A stretch of DNA of 64,000 bases from NCBI RefSeq assembly GCF_036370855.1, contig NC_088101.1:37842585-37906584 (forward strand), given 5' to 3'. The stretch is from Dromaius novaehollandiae (Eukaryota > Chordata > Aves > Casuariiformes > Dromaiidae). The notes under the pieces were generated by a model, which made no database searches, was not told the origin of the DNA, and saw nothing but the letters and a program-made list of their open reading frames with translations. Below are positions 1 to 27,500 of this stretch, one piece after another (position 1 is the stretch's first letter; the number at the start of each line of letters is the position of its first letter). The position numbers were made by a program, and so were the translations under genes.

Positions 1-82
1 TCACCTTTTTTTTTTTTAAATGGATTCCTAGGAATACTTTTGTCCATTGTTTCTTGAGTACTTACAAATTATTATACGGTAC
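1..82 (-). other. PRMT9: PRMT9 intron 9 (5' end only)
   Basis: Sequence beyond the exon 9 donor. It includes an 11-base T run at positions 7-17. The next exon lies outside the window. Confidence 0.85.
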
Positions 83-16741
<16,659 letters not shown>

Positions 16742-16768
16742 TTTGAAGGATATGAACGCTCACTCTTC
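16742..16768 (-). other. PRMT9: PRMT9 5' UTR just upstream of the ATG, with putative acceptor
   Basis: On the minus strand TTTGTTTCAG precedes a 27-base leader that runs into the ATG. The CpG-island promoter lies over 500 bases upstream and the intervening sequence is AT-rich. I therefore infer that the ATG exon is joined to an untranslated first exon through this acceptor. An alternative is an unspliced leader starting closer to the ATG. Confidence 0.55.
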
Positions 16769-17276
16769 CTGAAACAAATTACGTAAGTTCTAAGCCAAGA
16801 AAGCTGCGTGCAAAACTGACAGACCAAAAAATACTTTAATTTTCACAGGCATGCAGGAAGACCCCCTCCAAATCCTAAGTACTCAAAAACGCTCTTATCT
16901 TTAGGCTTTTAACATGTTCCGTTAACCTTAAAGTAACCATCAATAATTCAAGAGCTAAGCACATGTCAAGCTTCTGGTAGACCAAGTCCTAAAAATTAAC
17001 AGCTGCTTTGTTTGTGATTGATTTGTACAGCAAAAGTTTATGCATTCATAAATTTCATAATCAACCACAAAAAGCTTCAGATTAAAACTTTTCCACTTCA
17101 ACAATACCCACGTAAAACAAAGCCCCAGATAAGGAGCTACTAAGCTTACATAGTTTTTAGTTTACACGAGGCAACAATGCGACTTTCCTCTCCCAAGAAA
17201 ACGTTTAAAGGTTATCAGAATTAATGCGCGCATTTCCACAGCCGTCTTTGTTACCACTTTAATGTTTAATACTTAC

Positions 17277-17715
17277 CTACGTGCAAGGGCCTAGTTCTGC
17301 CTTCAGGACTGTCAGAGTGACCCTAAAGCTGAAGAAAGTGAGTGTTACAGAGAGCGGCACTGCAGCAAACCCAGCGCCCCCGTGAAAAGGCTCTTTCAGC
17401 ACCGCTGAAACGGTCCCAAACGACACCGCTACGCCACGCGGGAGCGCAGGAACCAGGCGGCGCTGCGCGGCCCCACCGGCCGCAGGGGGAAGAGGGGCCG
17501 CGGGGACAGCGCAGGCTCCGCTCAGGGCCGGCTGGGCCCGACGGGGGCGCAGCGGCACCGCCACGGGCCGCTCACCCGGTGGGGGGAGCAGGGCCGGCGG
17601 CTGGGAGCGAGGGGCAGCAGCCTCCGCCCGCGGCCGGGCCGCCGCCGCCATCACCTGGTCAGCGCCGCGCGCAGCTCTGCGGCAGCCTCCGTTCACGCCA
17701 CGGACAGCCGCCATC
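17277..17715 (-). other. PRMT9: Putative untranslated first exon of PRMT9
   Basis: On the minus strand a near-ideal donor, GTAG followed by GTAAGTATT, lies at the island edge (last exon base 17277). A second candidate donor, ACCAG followed by GTGATGG (last exon base 17655), would give a much shorter exon. The 5' boundary is not defined; a start near 17715-17740 is suggested by the YY1-like motif. An ATG at 17714-17712 opens a 145-codon frame if the long exon is used, or a 22-codon upstream ORF if the short exon joins at 16768. Confidence 0.5.
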
Positions 17716-17960
17716 TCGGCGCCGGGCGGAAGTCCTCCTCGCGCATGCGCACCGGGCACCCTCAGCCCGGGCCGGGACACGCGCAGCCCCCAGCGCGCCG
17801 CACGCACGCCCCGCCCACGCTGTCGCGTAGCAACCGGCGGCGCAGCGCGGAAGTGGCCGGGCCCCGAAGGGCGCCCAGCGGCATCTGCCAGCGCACGCAG
17901 GAGACGCCCGAGCCCCCACCCCGCCCTCGCGCAGGAGGGCGAGCGTCTGCTGCCGACCGC
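17280..17960 (-). promoter_or_regulatory. PRMT9: CpG-island promoter of PRMT9
   Basis: Dense CpG and high GC, in sharp contrast to both flanks, mark a TATA-less vertebrate promoter. Motifs seen include GCGCATGCGC (17741-17750, a perfect NRF1 palindrome), GCGGAAGTCC (17726-17735) and GCGGAAGTGG (17847-17856), both ETS/GABP-like, and GCCGCCATCTCG (17707-17718, YY1-like on the minus strand), which usually lies just downstream of a start site. GTAGCAAC (17827-17834) resembles an RFX half site. Such islands commonly fire in both directions, but no plus-strand gene was recognised. Confidence 0.85.
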
Positions 17961-18775
17961 CCTGTCATAGACCACAGGGTGAATAAAGTCATTTTGCTTA
18001 ATCTCTATTTCCGTTCGGGACACGCTAGAGTTTTTTCAAGCTTTTCCTCTGCAATTTTGAAGTGTAGGCATTTATGTGTTCTATTTACTCAAAGCAAGAC
18101 TTGAGATTTACACGTTTCAGAACCAAGAAAAAGCAAGGGTCACCATTATAAAAAAGCTAACACAGTGAAAGCTGACAAGAAAGACACACTAAAAAAAACA
18201 GGAAAGAGGCTACTACAACAAGATTGATAATTCCTACCTTCATCAGTAATTAAAAGATTTGAGAAGAGTACCAGAAAAAAAATGCTGTAATTTTTTTAAA
18301 TGCTAACCTAAGTTTGCTACTTTTCAGGTTAAGTGCATGCTGGATCAATTAGAAACCGTCTTACCATTTCTTCATTGCTGCTGTACTGCTTCTCTCTCTG
18401 CCATGTAAATATACTAAATATATACACGTGGAATGATGTATACTAAGCAATGATGTATAGTAAGTATATACATATATGGAATAAAGATGCTCATACTGTC
18501 CACATCCTTTCTCAAGCCAGTCTTGCAAAGCTGGTAATTCAGCTCCTAGGAACACAGGACTAGAAGCGATCTACAATACTGCTGAATACAGTGCTTCTGA
18601 AAGTGGCTACTTTTAAGATAAAATCCAAGTTCTCAGACCTTTGCTCCCATTCTCCTGTGCCTCATCTTGCTCCTTTGCACACCACCCATGACACCTTCTT
18701 CCAGCGTGGAGCCTAGGCAGGCTGCATGCTCCTGGGAGCAACAGCATGCAGGGCCCTGGAGTGCAGATCTTTTCT

Positions 18776-18801
18776 AATAAAAAATTAAAAAAAAAAAAAA
18801 A
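18776..18801 (+). repeat. AATAAA plus A-rich tail, possible retroposed 3' end
   Basis: AATAAA is followed at once by an A-rich stretch ending in 15 A. The upstream 180 bases are GC-richer than their surroundings. This could be a processed retrocopy tail; the parent was not recognised and chance is possible. Confidence 0.35.
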
Positions 18802-21800
18802 GCACAGAGTTCATTCGGTCTTGTCCTACTTCTGGGACAAGAACAGGCCATGGCATTGTTTACTAATTATGAGATCTTCAGAAACTGTTCATCATTGCTT
18901 TCCATCTCAAAACATGAATGCAGCTCTCCCAAGCTTTTACAGCTGTGGATATGGTAGATACCTTTGCTTCGGAGAACCAAATGAGTACCTTTTAAAAAAT
19001 GTTAGGCCAACAGTTTGAACAATGTGAAAGCTGTACATATGAAGAAGGAAAAGAAGGAGTCTAAAATAAACACAGTGGTAGCTAAAATTGTAATTCATGG
19101 CAAACTTTATTACTACCCTAGAAGAACATAAGGGGGAAGAAGAAAAAAGTCTACAAACTTTTAAAGTGAACCAAACCAAAGCAAAGCCCTAAGAACAGGT
19201 AACTTGAATGCCACTATGATCAACTTCCCATGGAAGAAAGATGTACCAGAAAAACAAAGTAAGAACTGGTAAAGCACTTGGGCTGGATGAAGTCCAAGAA
19301 AATGTGCAAATGTTAGTAAGTGACAGTATCAAATATTATCTTATTAAATCAACAGATATCAATAGGAAAAAAAGTCAAGCTTCCAGGTACCAAGGCCTTC
19401 TTTCAAGTCTGCAAGAAAAGCTAAGAACTTCAAACTAGTTACAGATGGGGACCAAACTTCGCTGAATTTAGCTTCATTGTGCTTGCCAGCAAGATGATGT
19501 TAGCATGAGGAGAAAGAAAATCTTTAGCAGCTGTGGGATATATAGAAAAAGACACAGTGGCAATTATCACCTGTGGACAGTGAAGTAGTCAGGAGCTGTA
19601 ATGTACCAAATACTGCAGTGGGTCAGTATCTCTGCTGGCTCGATGATTCTCTAAACCTGATCAACTGTATTTAAGTTAGAGAAAATGCCAGGTGAATGGC
19701 ATAAGTGTTTTATAGTACCTATTTTTTAGCATAAATTAAATACTACTGTGTGTTAATTTGACCCAATTTAAATTGCCATTTCACACACTCAGATTTGTGT
19801 GAGAAGACTATTAAAAAGTGTTAATATAAAAATCCTTGCAATTTGGAAGAGTCAATTCAGTTCAAAGGCCAGACAGGATATTGATTAATCCCACACTCAG
19901 ACTGTACTTTTCTTGAGGAAAAGAATGGCAACAGGATGTAACATTTACAACTCTAAAAAAGTATACAGCTGCACCCCGAGATATTTTGCTGCATAGAGTT
20001 TGTGATATAAAGGAGTGTCAGAAAGGAACATCCATCTTCTCAGATATGTATGTGACTGCCATAGTAACATTCAAATTGGTTGATGGTTTTGCAGATAAAT
20101 TAGTTGACATATTTGCAAATAAAGTTGGTCACATCATGGATGGTCAGAGATTAGTTTGTTTCTATTTGCACTCATGATGGATGAGAGGAGTTAGAGTATG
20201 CAGTCTGGCTGTAACTGACATAAGCATAAGGCTAGTAACATCTTGCAAGCCAACAGTGGTGACAGTCACAAGCAAGATGGAGTTAGAATGAACTCTGTGT
20301 CCATCCTTATGGAGGGAAAAGTGAAGAAACTACAGTACCTTGGAAGAACTGTTATTGCTGATGTTGTTTTCATTAGTGTTTTCAACAGCTGATCACAGCG
20401 GCATTTTGCAAATGGTGGGAGCTGATACCAATGCTCTGTAATAAAATCTTGTTAATAAAACCAAATGCTAAGTTTATTACTTTCTAACCCATCTCACCAT
20501 AACATACAGATCGGAGACACAATCAGCCACAGGAAAATAAATTAGAACATGGTCTTTAATGAAAAGCAAGATGTTGAAGTGATCATACAAGAACATAAGG
20601 GAGGCAATGTGTAAGAAAACTTCAGCTATGCTGACGTACACATGTTCTGTAAAATGACTTAAGGATGGCATTTCATGCTTGCAATGATAGTGAAGGAAAA
20701 TAACCAAGGGAAAGATAAATACACAGTATATGGACAGGATGTTGCCAGGCCTTCATGTAGTCAATCTATGTCATAGTTTGACAAGCAGCTACAAAAAAGC
20801 TGTAAAATTTTACAACCCTGATTAGGGAATGGAAGGAATTTTCTAAACTGTTGATATAAAGGCACTTCTAGCCTTAATTAATGAAGAAAGTGCAACTCTC
20901 TTTCTCACTAGACATGTAATTTTTGTCCATTTAATTGAGTGTTATTTTTCTTCAGTCTTCTCTCTTCTTTTTTTTTTTTTAATAACACAATTATGTCATT
21001 GCAGGGTTAGACAACATTTTGAACTGGTGGGTGTGGTTTAGGAAAACATGTAACCATTTTCTGTAGGTGGTAGGAATCCAGGAATGCTGTTCAGATACCA
21101 ACACTGGATAAACAGTGTATAGTATCAACAATAGTAAATTTGCTTCCTTGATTTGGTATGTGTACTAAATAGAAGTTATCTATTTTTATCCTCAGAAAAA
21201 AAATATATGCTAATTTGTATGGCTTCTGACTATCCTTCTCATGTGTATGTATGTATTTCTGTTGGACTACTGCTGCTTCTTTTAACTATAACTGAATACA
21301 TTTTTAATTTACATGATTCAGGTAGATAGACCAGTTTCCCATAATGGGGCTGTTATGGCAGTACAAATCTATCTTTTAGACTTGGTAGCTTTTTTGCCAG
21401 GTCAAAATCTCAGGGCTAAGTTAAACATTCAGATTGCTATTGTCTTTCTGAAATTTGAACTCAAGCAGCTGCACACAACATATGCAACCCGATTACTTTC
21501 CAACACTTCAGTGGAATGATAAGAGGAAAATTACAGTAACTATAACAAACAGAAAATATTAATCTAGTTTTAATCCTGAAGCCAAGTACAGGACAAAGTA
21601 ACCAAACTGTTCGTATTTGCTCTTGAAATGCTGTTCCAGTAATCTAAACAGAGATAAGAATTTTTTTTTTTTTTTAAGGTGGACTTTTAAATTTCTTTTA
21701 AAAATGTTTTTGAGCAGCATAGTGACTTCTCAGTTAAGTAGTTCCAGAAAATAAGTATCACAGAAGATAATGTGATTTGGGAATAGGGACATTTGTTTGA

Positions 21801-21809
21801 AAAGCTGGA

Positions 21810-21890
21810 TGTGCAGGGTCTGGTCTTGACACTACCTCCTGGTCTGCTGTAATTTCAGACAAATCATTAGCATTTTTAACTAGCAATCGA
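21810..21890 (+). mobile_element. Possible MIR-like SINE relic
   Basis: GGTCTGGTCTTGACACTACC and then CAGACAAATCATTAGC resemble the MIR core and its 'gggcaagtcactta' segment in sense orientation, with heavy decay. Judged by eye only. Confidence 0.3.
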
Positions 21891-21905
21891 TTCAGAGGGG
21901 CCCAA

Positions 21906-21932
21906 CCCCTTCCCCTCCCCTCCCCTCCCCCT
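21906..21932. repeat. (CCCCT)n low-complexity array
   Basis: Repeated TCCCC pentamers in the intergenic region. Confidence 0.9.
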
Positions 21933-22330
21933 CAAGCCTTACCTTTCAAAGACACTGAGCACTCACAGCTCCAAATGATTTCTGCTGTGGATATTTAGCT
22001 CTTCTAAAAATCATGCTCAGATTGTCTCAGGTTAGGCATTCAAAAACTGTAGAATAAGTAAATAAGTAAAGTAAAAAATAAGTATAATAAGAAAGAATTT
22101 AAAACACATTTTAAAAAATGAGGCACAAACCCCACAAAGGTATTTGTATGTTTGATTCCCACTTGAATCCCATTAAGTCTACATTTTTTTCTAATGCCAC
22201 TTTTCTCTTTACTAGTATTAATAATATTAATATACTTCTGTATGTATTTGTAGCTGTTTTCCATTATGGGGAGATGGAGCAAGGATATTGTGAAAAGAAA
22301 TACCAAAAACTAACTTCTGGCATATAAACT

Positions 22331-22348
22331 GGGGGGGGGGGGGGGGGG
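22331..22348. repeat. G18 homopolymer
   Basis: Eighteen consecutive G on the plus strand in the intergenic region. Confidence 0.95.
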
Positions 22349-24373
22349 AGAAGCTTAGAATCATACTTTCAGTGACAGCATCTGTCTAATATTGAAAAGT
22401 TCAAGTTGTAGTTAAGATTAGTTTCAGGAACTACAATTGCTCATGAGTCTCCATGCCAAGCTTTTTTTTTTTTTTGTTAAATTGAGCAATAAGGAAGTTA
22501 TCTCTGCCCTTCATCCCAAAATTCTGCACTTACTCACTTGAGCTCAGTGACCACTACGAGGTTTGTAATATACAACCTCAGTTTGCTTTCTGAAACAGAA
22601 TCTCTTCTTGGGTAAGGTATTCAGAAAATACAGGTTTGCAAGACTGAGTCCTACCCAACACCCAGATTCCACAAACATGAGTAATCTTACATGAGACTCC
22701 TGAAACACCAAACTGCTTCCACACACAACTGCTTCCAAGACTGAACTCTGGGGTCAAACAGTAGAAATATTTACAGTTGACAATAACACTGTCAGCTATC
22801 TTCATTTCAGTCATTTCTAGAAGTCTTAGGTGCCACTTTAAAAAAAAAAAAAAAGCAAAATAAGATTTTTAGTACAGGTCCTCAAAACTTAAGTTATATC
22901 CTAAAAGACAAAGAGAATGTCTCTACACTATCTCTCCAAAAAGTTCAGAACAGGCTTACCATGTGCCCAACAGTAATAAAATTAAATCTACAGCAAAACT
23001 TCAAAAGGAGGAGGTAATAATAATTCTGCCAAAAGACAGAAGCTGAAATAGATTAAAGTGATGTACAAAAAGAAAAGTTTGCTATATCTTCATGACTAAA
23101 ATATATACCCCACAGTCATCTTAAAAAGAGTCCCAAAGTGTTCTGTAATGGTCTCAAAAAAGTTTTAGCACTGGGCTAAATGGACTTCTCAAGGTCTTGC
23201 TCTTGCTGCAATACTTTAAGAATTACATCTGTATTCATTTTTTAAATGAAAACATGAAGGTCAGGCTTTAATCTTTATGCACATTACTCTTTATCCAAGT
23301 AGTATTGAGAGATAGGGTCAGACCCTACAGGTAAGCAACATGAGAAGCAGCAGACCATCGCTAAGCACACAGGTCATGATTAAAATGAAGGCATGACTAA
23401 TTTAGAGGCAAAACAGCCTGTGTGTAAGAATCTGCTCTACTCTCCAAAAACCCAATGCTGTTGCTGTTTGGTGAACTGTCTGTCATAACCCAAGCCATCA
23501 CAGCCTCATCTCCCACTCCAGTTACCTTCTGCTGAACATGCCACAGAAAATGTGGCAATATATTGAATTCTTAAGCTGCATATGCCCTCCAGGCCCTCTG
23601 GCTCAGCTGCCTTAGAGCCTATCTTTGCCCCCAAACCACACCATGTGCCATGCAGGCCCCCTCACACCCTCTCTGAACAAGACACACTTCTGGAAGCTTC
23701 TGCAGTACCTGGCAGCTGCTGAGGGAGCCGGGCCCACCTTCAGGGCCTGTGAGGGGGGCAGGAGCAGTGAGGGGCAGCTCTAGGGCTTTCCTCTACCAAC
23801 CTGGAGAAGAGAGAGAGCACCCTCACCCACTGCAGGTGGATGCTTCAGGCCTCCATTTTATCGCAGATGGGGGGGGCGGTAGCCGTGAGGCCCTTTCCCT
23901 GCCCCGCCCCGCCCCGCCCCCCCGAAAGCGCCGCGGTGGGTCAGGGGTCCCGGTGCACGTGCCTTCGCGCAGGCACGAGGCGACCGTTAACGGCCGGGGG
24001 GCGGCGCGCGGGCCCGCGCCCAGCCTTGCGCAACGGCCGCCTGCCGCGGGCGCAGGCAGAGAGGGAGGGAGGGAGGGAGGCGGGCCCCGACGCGGCGGGC
24101 CGCCCCGCTGGGCCGGGTGTGGCGGGGCTGCCGGGAGCCGGGCGCGCCGCCCCTCGCAGCGGGGAGGGCGGCGCTGGCGGGCGCCTCGTCTCGTCTCGCC
24201 TCGCCTCGCCTCTGCTCTGCCCGCGCCCAGCCGAGCGCGGGGGGAGCCGCTGCCGCCCAGCTGCCTTTGTGGCCGCGGCTGCCGCTTCGCCGCCGCGGGG
24301 CTGCCGGCCTCGGGGGAGGCTGCCGGTGCTGCCTAGGCGGGAGGGGTGTGGGGGGAGCCGAGCCGCGGCAGCC

Positions 24374-24527
24374 ATGGGGCTGCAGCCGTTGGAGTTCAGC
24401 GACTGCTACCTGGACAGCCCCTGGTTCAGGGAGCGGGTGCGCGCCCACGAGGCCGAGCTGGACAAAACCAACAAGTTTATCAAGGAGCTGCTCAAGGATG
24501 GGAAGAACTTGATCGCCGCCACCAAAA
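24374..24527 (+). CDS. ARHGAP10: ARHGAP10 (GRAF2) first coding exon, partial gene
   Basis: Encodes 51 residues plus one base, [20 protein letters not shown] through [19 protein letters not shown], almost identical to the N-terminus of human ARHGAP10 as I recall it. The ATG sits in a strong context (GCAGCCATGG) and the exon ends at donor GTGAGT. The full protein has BAR, PH, RhoGAP and SH3 domains and acts as a GTPase-activating protein for RhoA and Cdc42 at membranes and focal adhesions. Only the first helix of the BAR domain is encoded here. The paralogue ARHGAP26 has a similar start, but the residue pattern and the PRMT9 neighbour favour ARHGAP10. All later exons are outside the window or unrecognised. 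Confidence 0.95.
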
Positions 24528-24541
24528 GTGAGTGCGCGGGG

Positions 24542-24577
24542 GGTGGCGGTGGCGGTGGCGGTGGCGGTGGCGGTGGC
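24542..24577 (+). repeat. (GGTGGC)6 hexanucleotide array beside the ARHGAP10 exon 1 donor
   Basis: Six perfect GGTGGC units begin 14 bases after the last exon base, preceded and followed by further G runs. On the sense strand this is a plausible G-quadruplex former. If intron 1 were retained it would read as a glycine tract in the ARHGAP10 frame. Confidence 0.95.
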
Positions 24578-27500
24578 GGGGGAAGGTACGGCTGCCCCTG
24601 CCGTGGTTGGGGCCACCCCGCGCCGCCGCTGAGGCCGCGCGGCGCCCGTGGCGCAGCCGGGGGTCCCGGCCGCTGTCGCCCCCCTTCCTCGCCGTGAGGT
24701 TTCACCTTTAAGCAAGCGGCGGCTGCTTCTGTTGCAGCGCGTTTAAGGTGACGGTAAGGTCTCGCTGGTTTCTGCGGCGTTCCCGCTGCTTGGGCCCGTC
24801 CCGGCCGCTTGGGGGAAGCGGGTCCCGCAGCCTCCGCCGTGGGAAGAGGCTGGCGGCCCTGGGGCTGGCAGCAGTGCGGGGTGGCTCAGCCTCTCGTAGC
24901 GCCGAGGGCGTCAGCCCGGCTCCTTGGCCGAGGCCTGGCTTGTGTGTTTGTCGGATGTTAAATGTGTAATAAATCTGTTAAGACTCGATTTCAAGTTTTG
25001 CCATTGCGTTTCAAGCTGAGGAACTGTGAGCTGCGTATCTTGGAATAAAGACGTATGTGCATATGTGTGTGTAACTTGTGGAGAGGCTGCTGAAGATGCA
25101 CCTTTGTAAAAATTTTAAGTACCTTCAGGAATTAGAAGACTCTTATTTCTGCAGTGACAGCTCTAGTTTCCAGCTCTCTCTTTGGCCTCATAAAATTTTA
25201 TGTTGGCTTTTAATTTTTCATTTTACTCCTTGAATATACATGTATAAGGGCAGCTATGCTGTGGTTTTGTGGAAATCTTGTTTTTGTCTTGAATGACCAT
25301 GTTAATGCATGTTCTTAACATAGTATTGTAGTAATGTAAATTCTTCCTTCAGATGTAGTAGCATAGTCTCCTAAATGTCTACTACGATGATTAACTCTAC
25401 CAGTTATCTAAATAAATCACTAATGCAGCACCCTGGCACTGTGTTCTCAAAAGTATGCTGCATTTCTGATATCATGGAAAACTTTTAAAGGCAGAGAACC
25501 ACAGGTTTGAAGATACTGTCTTTAAGGTAAGTTGATGGGGATTTAGTCAATGGTTTAGGCAATGCAGCTGCCCGAGTATGATGAGAATCTTTAAAACTGA
25601 GGTAACTCATTTTATGCAAATAAACAAATATTCTTTCCTATTTTGGTCTCTGTTCGATGTGTGTGGGCAAAAAAGACAGAAAGTGCCATATCAGTTTTCA
25701 CTTGTTTGTAACTCTTATTTGTTGGTCGTTTATTTTCAGTTTTTGCAAATCTTTCTTGAAGATTATTTGAAATCTGTGACTTGAAGTGTCAGTACTAATC
25801 ATCTTAATTTGGAGAACAAAGTAAAAAAGTACCCCTAAACTTGGATAAGAAGGGTAAAGGGAAATCATTCCACCTTGCTTCTATTCCTCAAGCATTTAGA
25901 TGGAATATTTTGACAACTACCAAAACCCCTCAGTTACTCATGTGCAGTTACATGCACAGAATTTAATGTGAAAATCTGCAGCTGATGGTGGTGGATGGCA
26001 ACGTTTGCGAGCCTCCTGTCCACAACAGAATCCCGTGCCAGTAACTTTGGCTTGGTTCATGATGCATGGTGGACTTAGCTGCATAGGATGGGAGCCAAGG
26101 CACTCTGTGTCCTGAGCACAGAGCCACCTGGGCTGAGTGTGCTTGGTAAAATGCTTAGGGCTAGCTCATAGGAAATATTTAGAAAGACTATCTGAAATCC
26201 TGCCCAGTGTTCAGATCTAAGGAATTCCTTTTCTTTTGAGATTCCAGTCAGAAATTGTCTGCTTGAGTTTAGGTGCTGTGCCTCTTACTTTCAAACGCCT
26301 GTGCGTCAACATGTTTGAGAAGTGGAAACTGAGATTAGCTCCTTCCTTACATGTGTGTTTTGGGTTTCTGTAGTTGTCTCTCCCTTTCACAATGCCCTGT
26401 GTGACAGGGTTACAGCAAGTGGGGTGCTCTTCCGCTGCTGCTGAAGCAGCGCCTCTGTTTAACAGGCTTAAAAGATAAACTGAACCAGAGGAAACACAAG
26501 GAGCAATATGATGTTAAAACCCCAGTGGTCAGGTCCTTCTTGTGTTTTCAGAAGAAAACATTGACATATGAGTTCCTAGAGGAACCTGGTTCTGATTATT
26601 GTCAGGAAACCAAGCGGAGGAATATTTGCTCTGAAAACTGGGCTTGAGAAGTGGTCTAGACACAGAGCTGTTCGTCCCTGTCAAGACTGCATTTTCTGCA
26701 CAAAGACTGGCTTGCCACAACCTAGGGAATGTGGTAGTGAAACAGGGCATCTCTAGAGTTTAGGTGACTGTCTTACTCAGTCAACAGATGAGTAAGGTTT
26801 TGGAAAATTGGTTTAGTCTTTTGAACGAAAAATGTCATCTTGAGCTAAAATATTTCTCTATTTCTAGAATCAGGTAAATGGCAAAAATTACATTTGTTTT
26901 AGTGAATATGTGAGCATAATAAACTTCTGACTGGCTGTATTGTATAAACTGTAGGAGGCCTGATGTTGTTTTTAAGTCTGTAGGAAGTGAACTGATTGCA
27001 CACAGACTGTCTGCATTTTCCTCCTAACTATGCTCAATATTATACTCTTATTTTACTTGTAAAGCAGTGGCTTACAAGAAGTGTCACGAGGATTTTTTAG
27101 GTGTGAATAAAACCAATTTTATCTAATAGGTCCCACTTCCTGTTTAGCAGACAACACTATAAATGACTCTGATGCTGCCTGCTCTGGGTTACATCTTGAA
27201 AGATGGTAAGCAGATACTGCTGCCACTCCCTCTAATCATAGGAGTTGCCAATGTCTCACAGGACAAACCAGTAACATGATGTGGATCCTCTCTGGCTTCT
27301 TTCCATTTGTCCCCTCAATTGTATGGGAGTATAGTTTCCTCCCAGAACTCAAAAGAGTTGACTTTCTCAGTAGAGGACTATATTGCTTAAAAAAAAAATC
27401 TTTTGCGCTCTTAAAATTTTTGAGTTTCCAGTCTCCAGTATGAGGCACACTTCAAATGTCTCTTCACACTTTTAAGTCTCAAGAATCTGATAGAAAGATA

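Larger units (their letters stand above)
18000..23700. other. PRMT9-ARHGAP10 intergenic region
   Basis: No protein-coding gene was recognised. Visible items: AATAAA (18776-18781) just before an A-rich tail ending at 18801, which resembles the 3' end of a retroposed transcript; two AATAAA signals at 20440-20445 and 20454-20459 on the plus strand; T15 (21661-21675); a C4T array (21906-21932); G18 (22331-22348); A15 (22840-22854); and a possible MIR relic near 21810-21890. The plus strand is A-rich around 18-20.7 kb and 22.5-23.4 kb. Short open frames here look like chance. Confidence 0.7.
23870..24960 (+). promoter_or_regulatory. ARHGAP10: CpG-island promoter of ARHGAP10
   Basis: A strong CpG island surrounds the first coding exon. 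Tandem GC boxes (GCCCC units, 23901-23922) suggest SP/KLF binding, and GCACGTGC near 23954 is an E-box. Simple arrays sit inside it: GGGA repeats at about 24061-24080 and TCGTC/TCGCC pentamers at 24184-24213. No TATA box is evident and the start site cannot be placed, though it should be upstream of 24374. Confidence 0.85.

Noticed and set aside
17342-18104. Plus-strand open frames over the PRMT9 island
   Set aside because: Low-complexity A/P/R-rich translations without homology; best explained by high GC content.
19241-19438. Open frame containing KALGLDEVQ, faintly like a LINE reverse-transcriptase motif
   Set aside because: Only a few residues match, no catalytic YxDD-type motif is nearby, and the frame is short.
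23941-24715. Long minus-strand open frames of 144 and 242 codons across the ARHGAP10 island
   Set aside because: They are antisense to the conserved exon and to GC-rich repeats; their A/P/R/G-rich composition reflects the CpG island and few stop codons.
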